In this document: piece after piece, positions 8,529 through 16,201 of the stretch
How the letters are laid out: every line of letters begins with the position of its first letter
Position numbering within the stretch: position 1 is the stretch's first letter
Assembly: GCF_016907755.1 (NCBI RefSeq)
Contig: NZ_JAFBCN010000001.1
Coordinates: forward strand, 4,092,001 to 4,156,000
Reading direction: 5' to 3'
Origin: Cellulosimicrobium cellulans
Lineage (GTDB): Bacteria; Actinomycetota; Actinomycetes; Actinomycetales; Cellulomonadaceae
DNA length: 64,000 nucleotides
Made by a program: the position numbers and the translations under genes
Notes under the pieces: generated by a model
Databases searched by the model: none
Told to the model about the DNA's origin: nothing
What the model saw: the letters and a program-made list of their open reading frames with translations, nothing else

Positions 8529-9733
8529 GCACGGGGACCTCGTTGACGTCCTGGGGCGCGATCCGGCTCGTCGCGGGCCGCGAGATCACGACGCGGATCC
8601 GCTCGAAGTCGTTCGTCTGGCTCACCGTGGTCCTCGTCGGCGCGGTCGTGCTCGGCGGTGTGGTGCTGAACCTCGCGAGCTCGTCCGGCCCGACCGCCGA
8701 GCGCGTCGGCGTCACGCCGCAGACCGCGGCGCTCGCGGAGTCGATCCAGGCCACGGGCACCACCCTCGGGACCGAGGTCGAGACCGTCGACGTCGCCGAC
8801 GACGCGGCGGGCGAGACCCAGGTGCAGGACGGCGACCTCGACGCGCTCGTCACCGGGACCGCCGAGTCGCCCACGGTCGTCGTGGACACCGAGCTCTCCC
8901 CCGGTCTCACCGCCGTCTTCACCACCCTCGCCCAGCAGGCCGCGCTGTCCGACGCCGTCGCGAGCCTCGGCGGCGACCCCGCCCAGGTCGCGGGCGACAT
9001 CGCGACCGCCGCGCCGACCGTGCGCACGATCGGCGAGCCCAGCGAGTTCGACCCGACCCGGTACGTGACCGGCCTCGTCACCGGGATCCTGCTCTTCATG
9101 GCCATCATGATCAGCGGCCAGCTCATCGCGCAGGGCGTCGTCGAGGAGAAGACGAGCCGCGTCGTCGAGCTCCTGCTCTCGACCGTCCGGCCCTGGCAGC
9201 TCATGGCGGGCAAGGTGCTCGGCATCGGCCTCGTCGGGCTCGGGCAGGTCGCGCTCGTCGTGCTCGCGGGCGTCGGGACCGCGCTCGGCCTCGGCCTCGT
9301 CGACACGTCGACGATCGACCTCGGCACCGCGGCCGTCTGGGCGCTCGTGTGGTTCGTCGTCGGGTTCGTCAGCTACGCGCTCCTCATGGCCGGCCTCGGC
9401 GCGCTCGTCTCGCGCCAGGAGGACGTCGGCGCCGTCACGACCCCCGTCACGTTCCTCATGATCGTGCCGTACGTCGTCGGCATCTCCGTCGCGCCGTGGG
9501 CTCCCGACAACCCGCTCGTCGTGTGGCTGTCGTTCGTCCCGCTGTGCTCGCCGCTCCTCATGCCCGTGCGCATCGCGCTCGGCAGCGCCGAGACCTGGGA
9601 GGCGCTCCTCGCCCTCGGCCTCTCGCTCGCCGTCATCCCGGTGCTCGTGTGGCTCGCCGCGAAGATCTACTCCAACGCGGTCCTGCGCACCGGTGCCCGC
9701 GTCCGCCTCAAGGACGCCCTCCGCACCACCTGA
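8525..9733 (+). CDS. ABC-2 type exporter, permease (NatB/YhaP-like)
   Basis: 402 residues. One transmembrane helix near 26-50, a large extracytoplasmic domain (about 50-175), then a cluster of about five helices from 178 to 385. The sequence VEEKTSRVVELLLSTVRPWQLMAGKVLGIG is the conserved coupling region of this family (VEEKxxRxxEVLLSSV..). The start codon overlaps the ATPase stop codon. Co-expressed half of an exporter with the upstream gene. Confidence 0.92.
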   Translation: MSTGTSLTSWGAIRLVAGREITTRIRSKSFVWLTVVLVGAVVLGGVVLNLASSSGPTAERVGVTPQTAALAESIQATGTTLGTEVETVDVADDAAGETQVQDGDLDALVTGTAESPTVVVDTELSPGLTAVFTTLAQQAALSDAVASLGGDPAQVAGDIATAAPTVRTIGEPSEFDPTRYVTGLVTGILLFMAIMISGQLIAQGVVEEKTSRVVELLLSTVRPWQLMAGKVLGIGLVGLGQVALVVLAGVGTALGLGLVDTSTIDLGTAAVWALVWFVVGFVSYALLMAGLGALVSRQEDVGAVTTPVTFLMIVPYVVGISVAPWAPDNPLVVWLSFVPLCSPLLMPVRIALGSAETWEALLALGLSLAVIPVLVWLAAKIYSNAVLRTGARVRLKDALRTT

Positions 9734-9763
9734 CCCGGGACCGCGGCGCGGGAGAACCGTCGC

Positions 9764-9780
9764 GCGAGGTAGAGCCGTGG
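9764..9780. repeat. Copy of a dispersed intergenic repeat (inverted relative to 11815-11870)
   Basis: GCGAGGTAGAGCCGTGG on the plus strand matches, in reverse complement, the 21-bp units at 11815-11870 (GGCTCYRCCTC core). The copies lie on either side of the MarR-MFS gene pair in opposite orientation. Confidence 0.55.
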
Positions 9781-9832
9781 TTGTGCTCGACGGCGTGTGG
9801 TTGCGTTGGGTGGGCGAGGTGGATGGCGGGCG

Positions 9833-9868
9833 TCAAGAGTCTTGATGTCGAGACACGTCGAGTACCCT
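9833..9868 (+). promoter_or_regulatory. MarR promoter with operator over the -35 region
   Basis: TCAAGAGTCTTGA (9833-9845) is a perfect 6-1-6 palindrome. It runs into TCTTGATGTCGAGA (9840-9853), a one-mismatch MarR-type inverted repeat. TACCCT at 9863-9868 sits 6 nt before the ATG at 9875, with TCTTGA (9840-9845) 17 bp upstream as a -35. The overlap suggests autorepression of a leaderless message. Confidence 0.6.
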
Positions 9869-9874
9869 CGCGTC

Positions 9875-10375
9875 ATGGAGCAGCAGCACGAGGACGAGGT
9901 CGACCGCATCGTCGCGGCGTGGCAGCGTGAGCGGCCCGACCTCGACGTCGAGCCGCTCACCGTCTTCTCGCGCGTCGACCGCCTCGCGCGGCACCTCGAC
10001 CGCGCGCGCCGCACGGCGTTCGCGCGGGGGCACCTGGAGACGTGGGAGTTCGACGTGCTGTCGGCGCTGCGCAGGGCCGGCGAGCCGTACCGCCTGTCCC
10101 CCGGCGCCCTCGTGACGCAGACGCTCGTGACGAGCGGGACCATGACCAACCGCATCGACCGGCTCGAGGAGCGCGGGCTCGTGCTGCGCCGCCGGTCCCC
10201 CGACGACCGCCGCGGCGTGCTCGTCGAGCTCACGGCCGAGGGCCTGGAGCGGGTCGACACGGCGATGACCGACCTGCTCGCGGTGGAGGCGCGCATCCTC
10301 GACGCGCTGGAGCCGGGCGGCCGCCCTGCGCTCGCGGCGCTCCTGCGTACAGTCGTAGGACAGTTCGACGACTGA
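9875..10375 (+). CDS. MarR-family transcriptional regulator
   Basis: 166 residues with the MarR winged helix: WEFDVLSALRRAGEPYRLSPGAL, LVTSGTMTNRIDRLEERGLV (recognition helix about 90-108), then the wing RRRSPDDRRGVLVELTAEG. The start is set by a -10 box six bases upstream. It is followed by an MFS transporter after 63 nt on the same strand, so the likely role is ligand-responsive control of that efflux or uptake carrier and of itself. Confidence 0.92.
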   Translation: MEQQHEDEVDRIVAAWQRERPDLDVEPLTVFSRVDRLARHLDRARRTAFARGHLETWEFDVLSALRRAGEPYRLSPGALVTQTLVTSGTMTNRIDRLEERGLVLRRRSPDDRRGVLVELTAEGLERVDTAMTDLLAVEARILDALEPGGRPALAALLRTVVGQFDD

Positions 10376-10438
10376 CCGACGGCCCGGCTGACCGGGCGGG
10401 CGGCGTCGCACGCGCCCGCACCTGGAGGTCACCGCCCG

Positions 10439-11806
10439 ATGCCGCCGTCCCGGCCGCCCCGCCCGAGCACCTTTCGGGGCGGGATCGACGGCGTGCTGCT
10501 CGTCGCGGTGCTGCTGGTCGCGGTCAACCTGCGCGCGCCGCTGACGGCGCTGCCGCCGGTCGTCGCGGACGTCGCAGCGGACCTGCACCTCACGGCGGCG
10601 GCCGCGGGCCTGCTCACGGGCATCCCCGTGCTCTGCTTCGCCGTGGCGACGCCCGCGGTCGCGGGGCTGCTGGGGCGGTCGTCGCTGCGGACCGCGATCG
10701 CGGTCGCGCTCGGGCTGATCCTCGCCGGCACCCTGCTGCGCTCGGCCGACGTCGCCGCCCTCGGCGCCGCGGGCACGTTCGCCGGGACGGTGCTGCTCGG
10801 GCTCGGCATCACGACGGCCAACCTCGCCGTCCCGATGATCGCGCAGCGCGACTTCCCCGGGCACGTCGCGACGGTGACCGGCCTGTACACGGCCGCGATC
10901 AACGTGGGGACCGTCGCGACCACGGCGCTCACCGCGCCCCTCGCCGACGCCGTCGGCTGGCGCTGGGCGCTCGCGTCGTGGTCCGTCCTCGCCGTCGTCG
11001 CGCTCGTGTGGTGGCTCCGCGCCGTCCCGCGTGAGGCGAGCCGGACGGGACGGACGACGACGGGCCGGGCGAGCGGGCCGGCGTCGGGCACGACGGCGCC
11101 CGGCGACGGGGCGGAGCACGCGCCGGACGACGCCGGCGGGTCGGGCGGGGACGCGCCCTCCGACCCCGGCGACCTCGCCGCCGCGGTCGCGGAGGGCGTC
11201 ACCGGCACCGACCCGGCCGCCGCCCGCGAGCGCCACGTCCTGGCGACGCCGTTCACCTGGTGGCTGTGCGCGATGTTCGCGCTCCAGTCGTCGAGCTTCT
11301 ACGCGCTCACGGCGTGGCTGCCGCTCATCCTGGAGGACCTCGCGGGGATCCCTCGCGCGGCGTCGGGCGGCGCGGCGTCGCTGTTCCAGGGCTTCGCGAT
11401 CGTCGGCGGGCTCGCCGTGCCGCTGGCGGCGCGACGCTGGTCGCTGCGGCAGAGCTTCGCCGTGATCGCGGTGCTGTGGCTGACGCTGCCCCTGGGTCTG
11501 CTCGTCGCCCCGGGCCTGTGGGCGGTGTGGGCGTCGATGGCGGGTGTCGCCCAGGCGGCGAACTTCGTCGTCATCTTCACGCTCGTCGCGCAGCGCTTCC
11601 CGACCGTCCGCCGGGGGCGTCAGGCCTCGGCGACGGTGCAGTCGGTCGGCTACTGCTTCGCCGCCGTGGCCCCGACGCTCGCCGGCGCCCTGCACACGGC
11701 GACGGGGACGTGGACCACCCCGGTGGCCGTCGTGCTCGGCGCCCTCGTGCTCATGACGGGGATCGGCCTCGCCGTCACGGGCTCCCCCCGCGAGCACACG
11801 AGGTAG
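10439..11806 (+). CDS. MFS transporter, CynX/NimT (cyanate permease-like) family
   Basis: 455 residues with about 12 transmembrane helices. The opening VLLVAVLLVAVNLRAPLTALPPVVADVAADL is the hallmark of the CynX/NimT group (VNLRxxxTSVGPLL..). A hydrophilic, low-complexity Gly/Asp/Pro-rich loop of about 55 residues (about 205-260) separates the two six-helix halves and is longer than usual. GGAGG lies 10 nt before the ATG. Downstream of the MarR gene in the same orientation. Substrates in the family include cyanate and 2-nitroimidazole; the substrate here is unknown. Confidence 0.88.
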   Translation: MPPSRPPRPSTFRGGIDGVLLVAVLLVAVNLRAPLTALPPVVADVAADLHLTAAAAGLLTGIPVLCFAVATPAVAGLLGRSSLRTAIAVALGLILAGTLLRSADVAALGAAGTFAGTVLLGLGITTANLAVPMIAQRDFPGHVATVTGLYTAAINVGTVATTALTAPLADAVGWRWALASWSVLAVVALVWWLRAVPREASRTGRTTTGRASGPASGTTAPGDGAEHAPDDAGGSGGDAPSDPGDLAAAVAEGVTGTDPAAARERHVLATPFTWWLCAMFALQSSSFYALTAWLPLILEDLAGIPRAASGGAASLFQGFAIVGGLAVPLAARRWSLRQSFAVIAVLWLTLPLGLLVAPGLWAVWASMAGVAQAANFVVIFTLVAQRFPTVRRGRQASATVQSVGYCFAAVAPTLAGALHTATGTWTTPVAVVLGALVLMTGIGLAVTGSPREHTR

Positions 11807-11812
11807 CCCACC

Positions 11813-11872
11813 GCGGCTCCACCTCCCGCGACCACGGCTCTGCCTCGGGAGGCCAGGGCTCCACCTCGCGCT
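11813..11872. repeat. Three degenerate 21-bp tandem units (GGCTCYRCCTC core)
   Basis: GGCTCC, GGCTCT and GGCTCC cores start at 11815, 11836 and 11857, an exact 21-bp spacing. Each is followed by CACCTC or TGCCTC and then a GCG-rich tail. A reverse-oriented copy is at 9764-9780 on the other side of the MarR-MFS pair. Confidence 0.55.
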
Positions 11873-11897
11873 CGTTCCCTCGGCAGGCACGACGCCC

Positions 11898-11951
11898 TTG
11901 ACCCGCGCGTCGAGGCGTGTTTATGGTGTACACATAGTTTATGACATACAC
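11898..11951 (+). promoter_or_regulatory. Promoter of the DrrAB-like exporter with TetR-type operator and direct repeats
   Basis: TTGACC (11898-11903), 18 bp, TATGGT (11922-11927) form a promoter. The perfect palindrome GTGTACAC (11926-11933) overlaps the -10. Two direct repeats GTTTATGGTGTACAC (11919-11933) and GTTTATGACATACAC (11937-11951) match at 12 of 15 positions with an 18-bp period. This suits repression by a TetR protein such as the one at 13867. Confidence 0.6.
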
Positions 11952-12003
11952 GTCAGTGTGCGCCGCACACCGGCCAGCACGTCCGACCGAGAAGGAGAAG
12001 GCG

Positions 12004-12951
12004 ATGACCGAACCGATGATCGCCGTGCAGGGGCTCGAGAAGTCCTACGGCGACCACGCCGTGCTGCGCGGCGTCGACCTGACCGTGCGCCGCGGCGAGA
12101 TCTTCGCGCTGCTCGGGCCCAACGGCGCCGGCAAGACCACGACCGTCAACATCCTCACGACCCTCGTCCGGCCCGACGGCGGCACGGCCCGCGTCGCGGG
12201 GGCCGACGTCGCGCACGACGCGGCGCGGGTGCGCGAGACGATCGCCCTCACGGGCCAGTACGCGTCGGTGGACGAGTTCCAGACGGGCCGCGAGAACCTC
12301 GTCATGATGGGCGAGCTCGCCCACCTCCCTCGGCGCGCGGTGCGTCGACGGGCCGACGAGCTCCTGGCCCGCTTCGACCTCACCGACGCCGCCGACCGGC
12401 GCGTCGGGACGTACTCGGGCGGCATGCGCCGCCGCCTCGACCTGGCGATCAGCCTCGTCGCCGACCCCGCCGTCCTCGTCCTCGACGAGCCGACGACGGG
12501 GCTCGACCCCGCCTCGCGCGCCCAGCTCTGGGACGTGGTCCGCGGGCTGGCCGCGGACGGGACGACGGTCCTGCTGACGACCCAGTACCTGGAGGAGGCC
12601 GACCGCCTCGCCGACACGATCGCCGTCCTGCACGACGGCCGCGTCGCCGCGCGCGGCACGGCCGCCGAGCTCAAGGCCCTCGTCGCGGGCGACCACGTGC
12701 GCGTCGCGTTCGACGACCCCGCGAGCCTCGCGGCCGCCGTCGGGCTCGCGCCGACGCTGGGTCTCGCCCGCACGGCCACGGACGAGAAGGACCTGTCCCT
12801 CACCGCGCCGAGCGACGACCCCGTCCGCACGATCCGCGACGTGCTCGCGGCCGCCGACGCCCACGACCTCGCGGTCGTCGGCGTCAGCGTCGTCAAGCCC
12901 ACGCTCGACGACGTCTTCCTCGCGCTGACCCGGAAGGAGGGCGCCCGATGA
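12004..12951 (+). CDS. DrrA-like ABC exporter ATP-binding protein
   Basis: 315 residues. Walker A GPNGAGKTT near 38-46, the DrrA-type LTGQYASVDEFQTGRENLVMMG segment, signature YSGGMRRRLDLA and Walker B VLVLDEPTTGLDP. The C-terminal region ends KPTLDDVFLALT, the GXXXDDVF-type motif of daunorubicin-resistance ATPases. AAGGAGAAGG precedes the ATG, so the upstream in-frame ATG at 11941 is not used. It overlaps its permease by ATGA. Probable role: export of an antibiotic or lipid. Confidence 0.94.
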   Translation: MTEPMIAVQGLEKSYGDHAVLRGVDLTVRRGEIFALLGPNGAGKTTTVNILTTLVRPDGGTARVAGADVAHDAARVRETIALTGQYASVDEFQTGRENLVMMGELAHLPRRAVRRRADELLARFDLTDAADRRVGTYSGGMRRRLDLAISLVADPAVLVLDEPTTGLDPASRAQLWDVVRGLAADGTTVLLTTQYLEEADRLADTIAVLHDGRVAARGTAAELKALVAGDHVRVAFDDPASLAAAVGLAPTLGLARTATDEKDLSLTAPSDDPVRTIRDVLAAADAHDLAVVGVSVVKPTLDDVFLALTRKEGAR

Positions 12952-13775
12952 GCGCCACCACGCCCACGCTCGCCACCGCCCCGACGGGGCCGCCGCGCAC
13001 CGCCGCGCGCGCCCGGCAGACGCCCGCGACGGCCGCGCGCGACGTGCGCACGATGGTCGCGCGCGAGACGCGCCGCCAGCTCCGCAGCGTCGACGGGCTC
13101 ATCACCGCGTTCGCGCTGCCCGTCATGATCATGCTCGTGTTCGTCGTCATCTTCGGCGGCGCGATCGGCGGGGACGACTACATCGACTACGTCGTTCCGG
13201 GCGTGCTCGTCATGTGCCTCGGGTTCGGCTCGGCCACGGCCGCCGTGGGGGTCGCGCAGGACATGACGTCGGGCACGATCGACCGGTTCAAGACGCTGCC
13301 GATCTTCGGACCGTCCGCGCTGTGGGGGCACGTCGTGGCGAGCGTGGTACGCAATCTCGCGTCCGCGGTCGTCGTCGTGGCCGTCGCGCTCGCGCTCGGC
13401 TTCCGGCCCGACGCCGGGCTCGGCGACTGGCTGGGCCTCGTCGCGTTCGCCGTGCTCGCGGTGCTCACGTTCACGTGGCTGAGCGTCGCGCTCGGTCTGG
13501 TGCTGAGCGTCGAGGCGTCGCAGTCGGTGAACTTCCTCTTCCTGTTCGTGCCGTATCTCAGCTCGGGCTTCGTCGAGATCGACACCATGCCCTCGTGGTT
13601 GCACGGGTTCGCCGAGAACCAGCCGTTCACGCCGATCATCGAGACGTTCCGCGGACTCCTGGCCGGAGCACCCGACGCCTCGACGGTCCTCACCGCGATC
13701 GCGTGGCTGGTCGGCTTCCTCGCGGTGAGCTGCGCCGCCGGCTCCGTCCTCTACCGCCGGCGGACCGCCCGCTGA
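12948..13775 (+). CDS. DrrB-like ABC exporter permease
   Basis: 275 residues with six hydrophobic segments (about 48-68, 77-97, 125-150, 160-185, 190-205, 245-265) after a ~40-residue Ala/Thr/Pro-rich cytoplasmic start. DMTSGTIDRFKTLPIFGPSALWGHVV is the conserved ABC-2 coupling stretch of the DrrB branch. Start codon overlaps the ATPase stop. Forms the exporter with the preceding gene; the TetR gene that follows 91 nt later likely controls both. Confidence 0.93.
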   Translation: MSATTPTLATAPTGPPRTAARARQTPATAARDVRTMVARETRRQLRSVDGLITAFALPVMIMLVFVVIFGGAIGGDDYIDYVVPGVLVMCLGFGSATAAVGVAQDMTSGTIDRFKTLPIFGPSALWGHVVASVVRNLASAVVVVAVALALGFRPDAGLGDWLGLVAFAVLAVLTFTWLSVALGLVLSVEASQSVNFLFLFVPYLSSGFVEIDTMPSWLHGFAENQPFTPIIETFRGLLAGAPDASTVLTAIAWLVGFLAVSCAAGSVLYRRRTAR

Positions 13776-13866
13776 CCCCGGTCGCCGAGCGTGCGGCCGT
13801 CGTCCGTCCTGGGCCCAGGGCGGGCGACGGCCGCATGCTCGACCGGATACCAGACATGATGTGGGC

Positions 13867-14901
13867 ATGACGGACGCACCCGACCTCCCGCCCCGGCTCG
13901 CGCTCGCGTGGGGCGTCGCCGAACGTCCCGAGCGCACGCCGAAGCGCGAGCTGAGCATCGAGCGGATCGTCGAGGCCGCCATCGAGATCGCCGACGCCGA
14001 CGGGCTGGCCGCCGTCTCCATGGCGAAGGTCGCGCAGAGCCTCGGCTTCACGACGATGTCGCTCTACCGGTACGTGACGAGCAAGGACGACCTGCTGCTC
14101 CTCATGCAGGAGGCCGCGCTCGACGTCGAGTACCCGCCCGCGCACGAGCCAGCGGACTGGCGCGCGGAGCTGCGCGAGTGGGCGCAGTTCACCATGGCGG
14201 TGTTCGCGTCCCACCCGTGGTTCCTCGACATCCCGGTGACCGGCGCGCCCCTCACGCCGAACAACCTGCGCGGGGCCGACAGCGCGCTGCGCGCCCTGCG
14301 CTCCACCCCGCTCGACGACGAGGAGAAGATGTCGGTCATCCTCCTCGTGAGCGGCTACGCGCGGAACGCCGCCCGCCTGCAGAGCGACCTGGCCCGCGCG
14401 GTCACCGCGGCCGGCGGCGACGAGACCGTCCTGGGCGGCGGCTGGGGCGGTGCGTTGCGCGACCTCGTCGACGAGGTGCGCTTCCCCTACCTGCGGCCGC
14501 TCGTGGAGGCGGGGACGTACGCGGAGGAGGGCGAGATCGACGACACCGCGTGGGGTCTCGAGCGCGTCCTCGACGGGATCGCGGTGTACGTCGACGCGCG
14601 GGCCGCCGGCGCCCCGGGCGCGGGACGGGACTCCTCCGCCCCGGACGGGACGTCCGACGCGGGCGGCCCTGCCCACGGCGCCGGGGCGGAGCCCGACCCG
14701 CGCGACGCCGTCGCACCGGTCGAGATGGCCGTGCACGTCAAGGACCCGAAGGTCAAGAAGGCCACGCTCAAGCGGCGCGACGCCGAGCGCCGGGTGCGGG
14801 AGGCGCAGAAGAAGGTGCGCGAGCTCGAGAAGGCGCTGCGCGAGGCGGAGAAGGCCGAGCGCGAGACCGCGCGGGCTGCCGTGGAGAAGGCACGCGGCTG
14901 A
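13867..14901 (+). CDS. TetR-family regulator with a C-terminal coiled-coil extension
   Basis: 344 residues, well over the ~220 usual for TetR. DNA-binding domain about 25-75 (LSIERIVEAAIEIADADGLA, then VSMAKVAQSLGFTTMSLYRYVTSKDDLL), then a TetR_C_1-type ligand domain to about 245. A disordered Gly/Asp/Ala linker leads to a final ~60 residues rich in Lys/Arg/Glu (KKATLKRRDAERRVREAQKK and on) that should form a coiled coil. It follows the DrrAB-like pair on the same strand and probably represses it. ATG 13867 is preferred; GTG 13861 is possible. Ends at a strong bidirectional hairpin. Confidence 0.88.
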   Translation: MTDAPDLPPRLALAWGVAERPERTPKRELSIERIVEAAIEIADADGLAAVSMAKVAQSLGFTTMSLYRYVTSKDDLLLLMQEAALDVEYPPAHEPADWRAELREWAQFTMAVFASHPWFLDIPVTGAPLTPNNLRGADSALRALRSTPLDDEEKMSVILLVSGYARNAARLQSDLARAVTAAGGDETVLGGGWGGALRDLVDEVRFPYLRPLVEAGTYAEEGEIDDTAWGLERVLDGIAVYVDARAAGAPGAGRDSSAPDGTSDAGGPAHGAGAEPDPRDAVAPVEMAVHVKDPKVKKATLKRRDAERRVREAQKKVRELEKALREAEKAERETARAAVEKARG

Positions 14902-14913
14902 CTCCCCGGCGGC

Positions 14914-14955
14914 ACGACGGCGGCCGGTCACCCGAGGGTGGCCGGCCGCCGTCGT
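14914..14955. terminator. Bidirectional terminator between convergent genes
   Basis: ACGACGGCGGCCGG (14914-14927) pairs perfectly with CCGGCCGCCGTCGT (14942-14955), and the intervening CACCC/GGGTG extends the stem. It lies between the TetR gene (+) and the oxidoreductase (-). Confidence 0.8.
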
Positions 14956-14971
14956 TCCTCCGGGAGACGCG

Positions 14972-15574
14972 TCACTCGGCGAGCGCGAAGCCCGTCGTCC
15001 AGGACGTCTTCTCGCCGGCGGCGAGGGTGAGCTGGAGGAAGCCGAGCGCCTCGAGCTCGTGCGCGCGCTTCAGCGAGCCCGCGTCGACCACGCGGACCCC
15101 GGACACGGCGCCGGCGAGCGCCGCCTTGGCCTCCGCGTCGTCGCCCGCGACGAGGACCGTCGTCGGGAGCGGGCCGACCTGCCCGGAGGCGAGCGTCGCG
15201 GCGAAGTTCGTGTTGAACGCCTTGAGCACGCGCGCGCCGGGGACGCGAGCCTGGAGCTGCGCCGCGGCCGACGAGCCGTCGGGCACGACGAGGGCGTCGA
15301 ACGTCGCGAAGTCGAGCGGGTTGGTGATGTCGACGACGACCTTGCCGTCGAGGCGGTCGGCGTAGAGGTCGACGACCTCCGCGAGGGCCCCGTACGGGAG
15401 GGCGAGGACGACGACGTCGCCCTTGAGCTCGTCGCCGACGGTCCCGGCCGCGACCCGGGGGTCGAGGTCGGTCGCCTCGCGCGTGAGGACCTGCACCTCG
15501 CTGCCCGCGGCGAGCGCGAGGCCGGCGATCGCGGTGCCCATGTTGCCTGCGCCGATGATGGTGATGCTGCTCAT
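14972..15574 (-). CDS. NADPH-dependent F420 reductase-like oxidoreductase
   Basis: 200 residues. Rossmann fold start ITIIGAGNMGTAIAGLALAAG (GxGxxG), then VVLALPYGA, VVVDITNPLDF, RVLKAFNTNFAATL and LVAGDDAEAKA. These are the motifs of the NADP oxidoreductase, coenzyme-F420-dependent family (NpdG-like). Many such short members act on other substrates, so F420 use is not proven. GAAGGGAAG precedes the ATG. Divergent from a MarR gene across 119 nt holding two MarR-type palindromes, so probably a target of that regulator, perhaps in response to electrophiles or quinones. Confidence 0.85.
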   Translation of the reverse strand: MSSITIIGAGNMGTAIAGLALAAGSEVQVLTREATDLDPRVAAGTVGDELKGDVVVLALPYGALAEVVDLYADRLDGKVVVDITNPLDFATFDALVVPDGSSAAAQLQARVPGARVLKAFNTNFAATLASGQVGPLPTTVLVAGDDAEAKAALAGAVSGVRVVDAGSLKRAHELEALGFLQLTLAAGEKTSWTTGFALAE

Positions 15575-15614
15575 GGTGGCTTCCCTTCGTGCGCCGGCCG
15601 CACGGTCGGCAATT

Positions 15615-15664
15615 GGTTGTTGCTACAACCCAGACGATACGGCGCTAAACTTGTAGCGTCAACT
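15615..15664. promoter_or_regulatory. Two related MarR-type operators in a divergent intergenic region
   Basis: GGTTGTTGCTACAACC (15615-15630) is a perfect 6-4-6 inverted repeat. ACTTGTAGCGTCAACT (15649-15664) read on the minus strand repeats its GTTG..GCTACAA core. The pair lies between the starts of the F420-reductase-like gene (15574) and the MarR gene (15694). Confidence 0.65.
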
Positions 15665-15693
15665 ATTACGATGGTCACACCGGAGGAGGCCCG

Positions 15694-16179
15694 ATGACGA
15701 CAGAACCCCGCTGGCTCGACGACCAGCAGCTCGACGCGTGGAAGCGGCTCGTGGCAGTGGTCGAGCTGCTCCCGGGCGTCCTGGACTCCCAGCTCCGGCG
15801 CGACGCCGACCTCAGCCACTTCGAGTACTACGTGCTCGCCATGCTCTCCGAGGCCCGCGACCGCACCCTGCGCATGACCGACCTCGCGGGCGCCACCAAC
15901 GCGACGCTCCCCCGCCTCTCCCACGTCGTGGCCCGGCTCGAGAAGCGCGGCCTCGTCGAGCGCGTCCCGTGCCCCGAGGACCGGCGCGCCACCAACGCGC
16001 ACCTCACCGACGCCGGGTGGGACAAGGTCGTCGCGACGGCCCCCGGCCACGTCGCCACCGTCCGGGACCACGTGATCGACGTGCTCACCCCCGAGCAGGT
16101 CGGCCAGCTCGACGAGATCGCGGGCGCGATCCTCGAGCGCGTGGACCCCGACGACCGGATGGGCTTCCTGCGGCGCTGA
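15694..16179 (+). CDS. MarR-family transcriptional regulator
   Basis: 161 residues with a winged helix: LSHFEYYVLAMLSEARDRTL, RMTDLAGATNATLPRLSHVVARLEKRGLVERV (about 62-93), then wing CPEDRRATNAHLTDAGW. A single Cys in the wing could sense oxidants. GGAGGAGG lies just before the ATG. Divergently transcribed from the oxidoreductase, with two palindromes between them, so autoregulation and control of that gene are likely. Confidence 0.92.
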   Translation: MTTEPRWLDDQQLDAWKRLVAVVELLPGVLDSQLRRDADLSHFEYYVLAMLSEARDRTLRMTDLAGATNATLPRLSHVVARLEKRGLVERVPCPEDRRATNAHLTDAGWDKVVATAPGHVATVRDHVIDVLTPEQVGQLDEIAGAILERVDPDDRMGFLRR

Positions 16180-16201
16180 AACGCCTCACCGCGCGGGCTC
16201 G

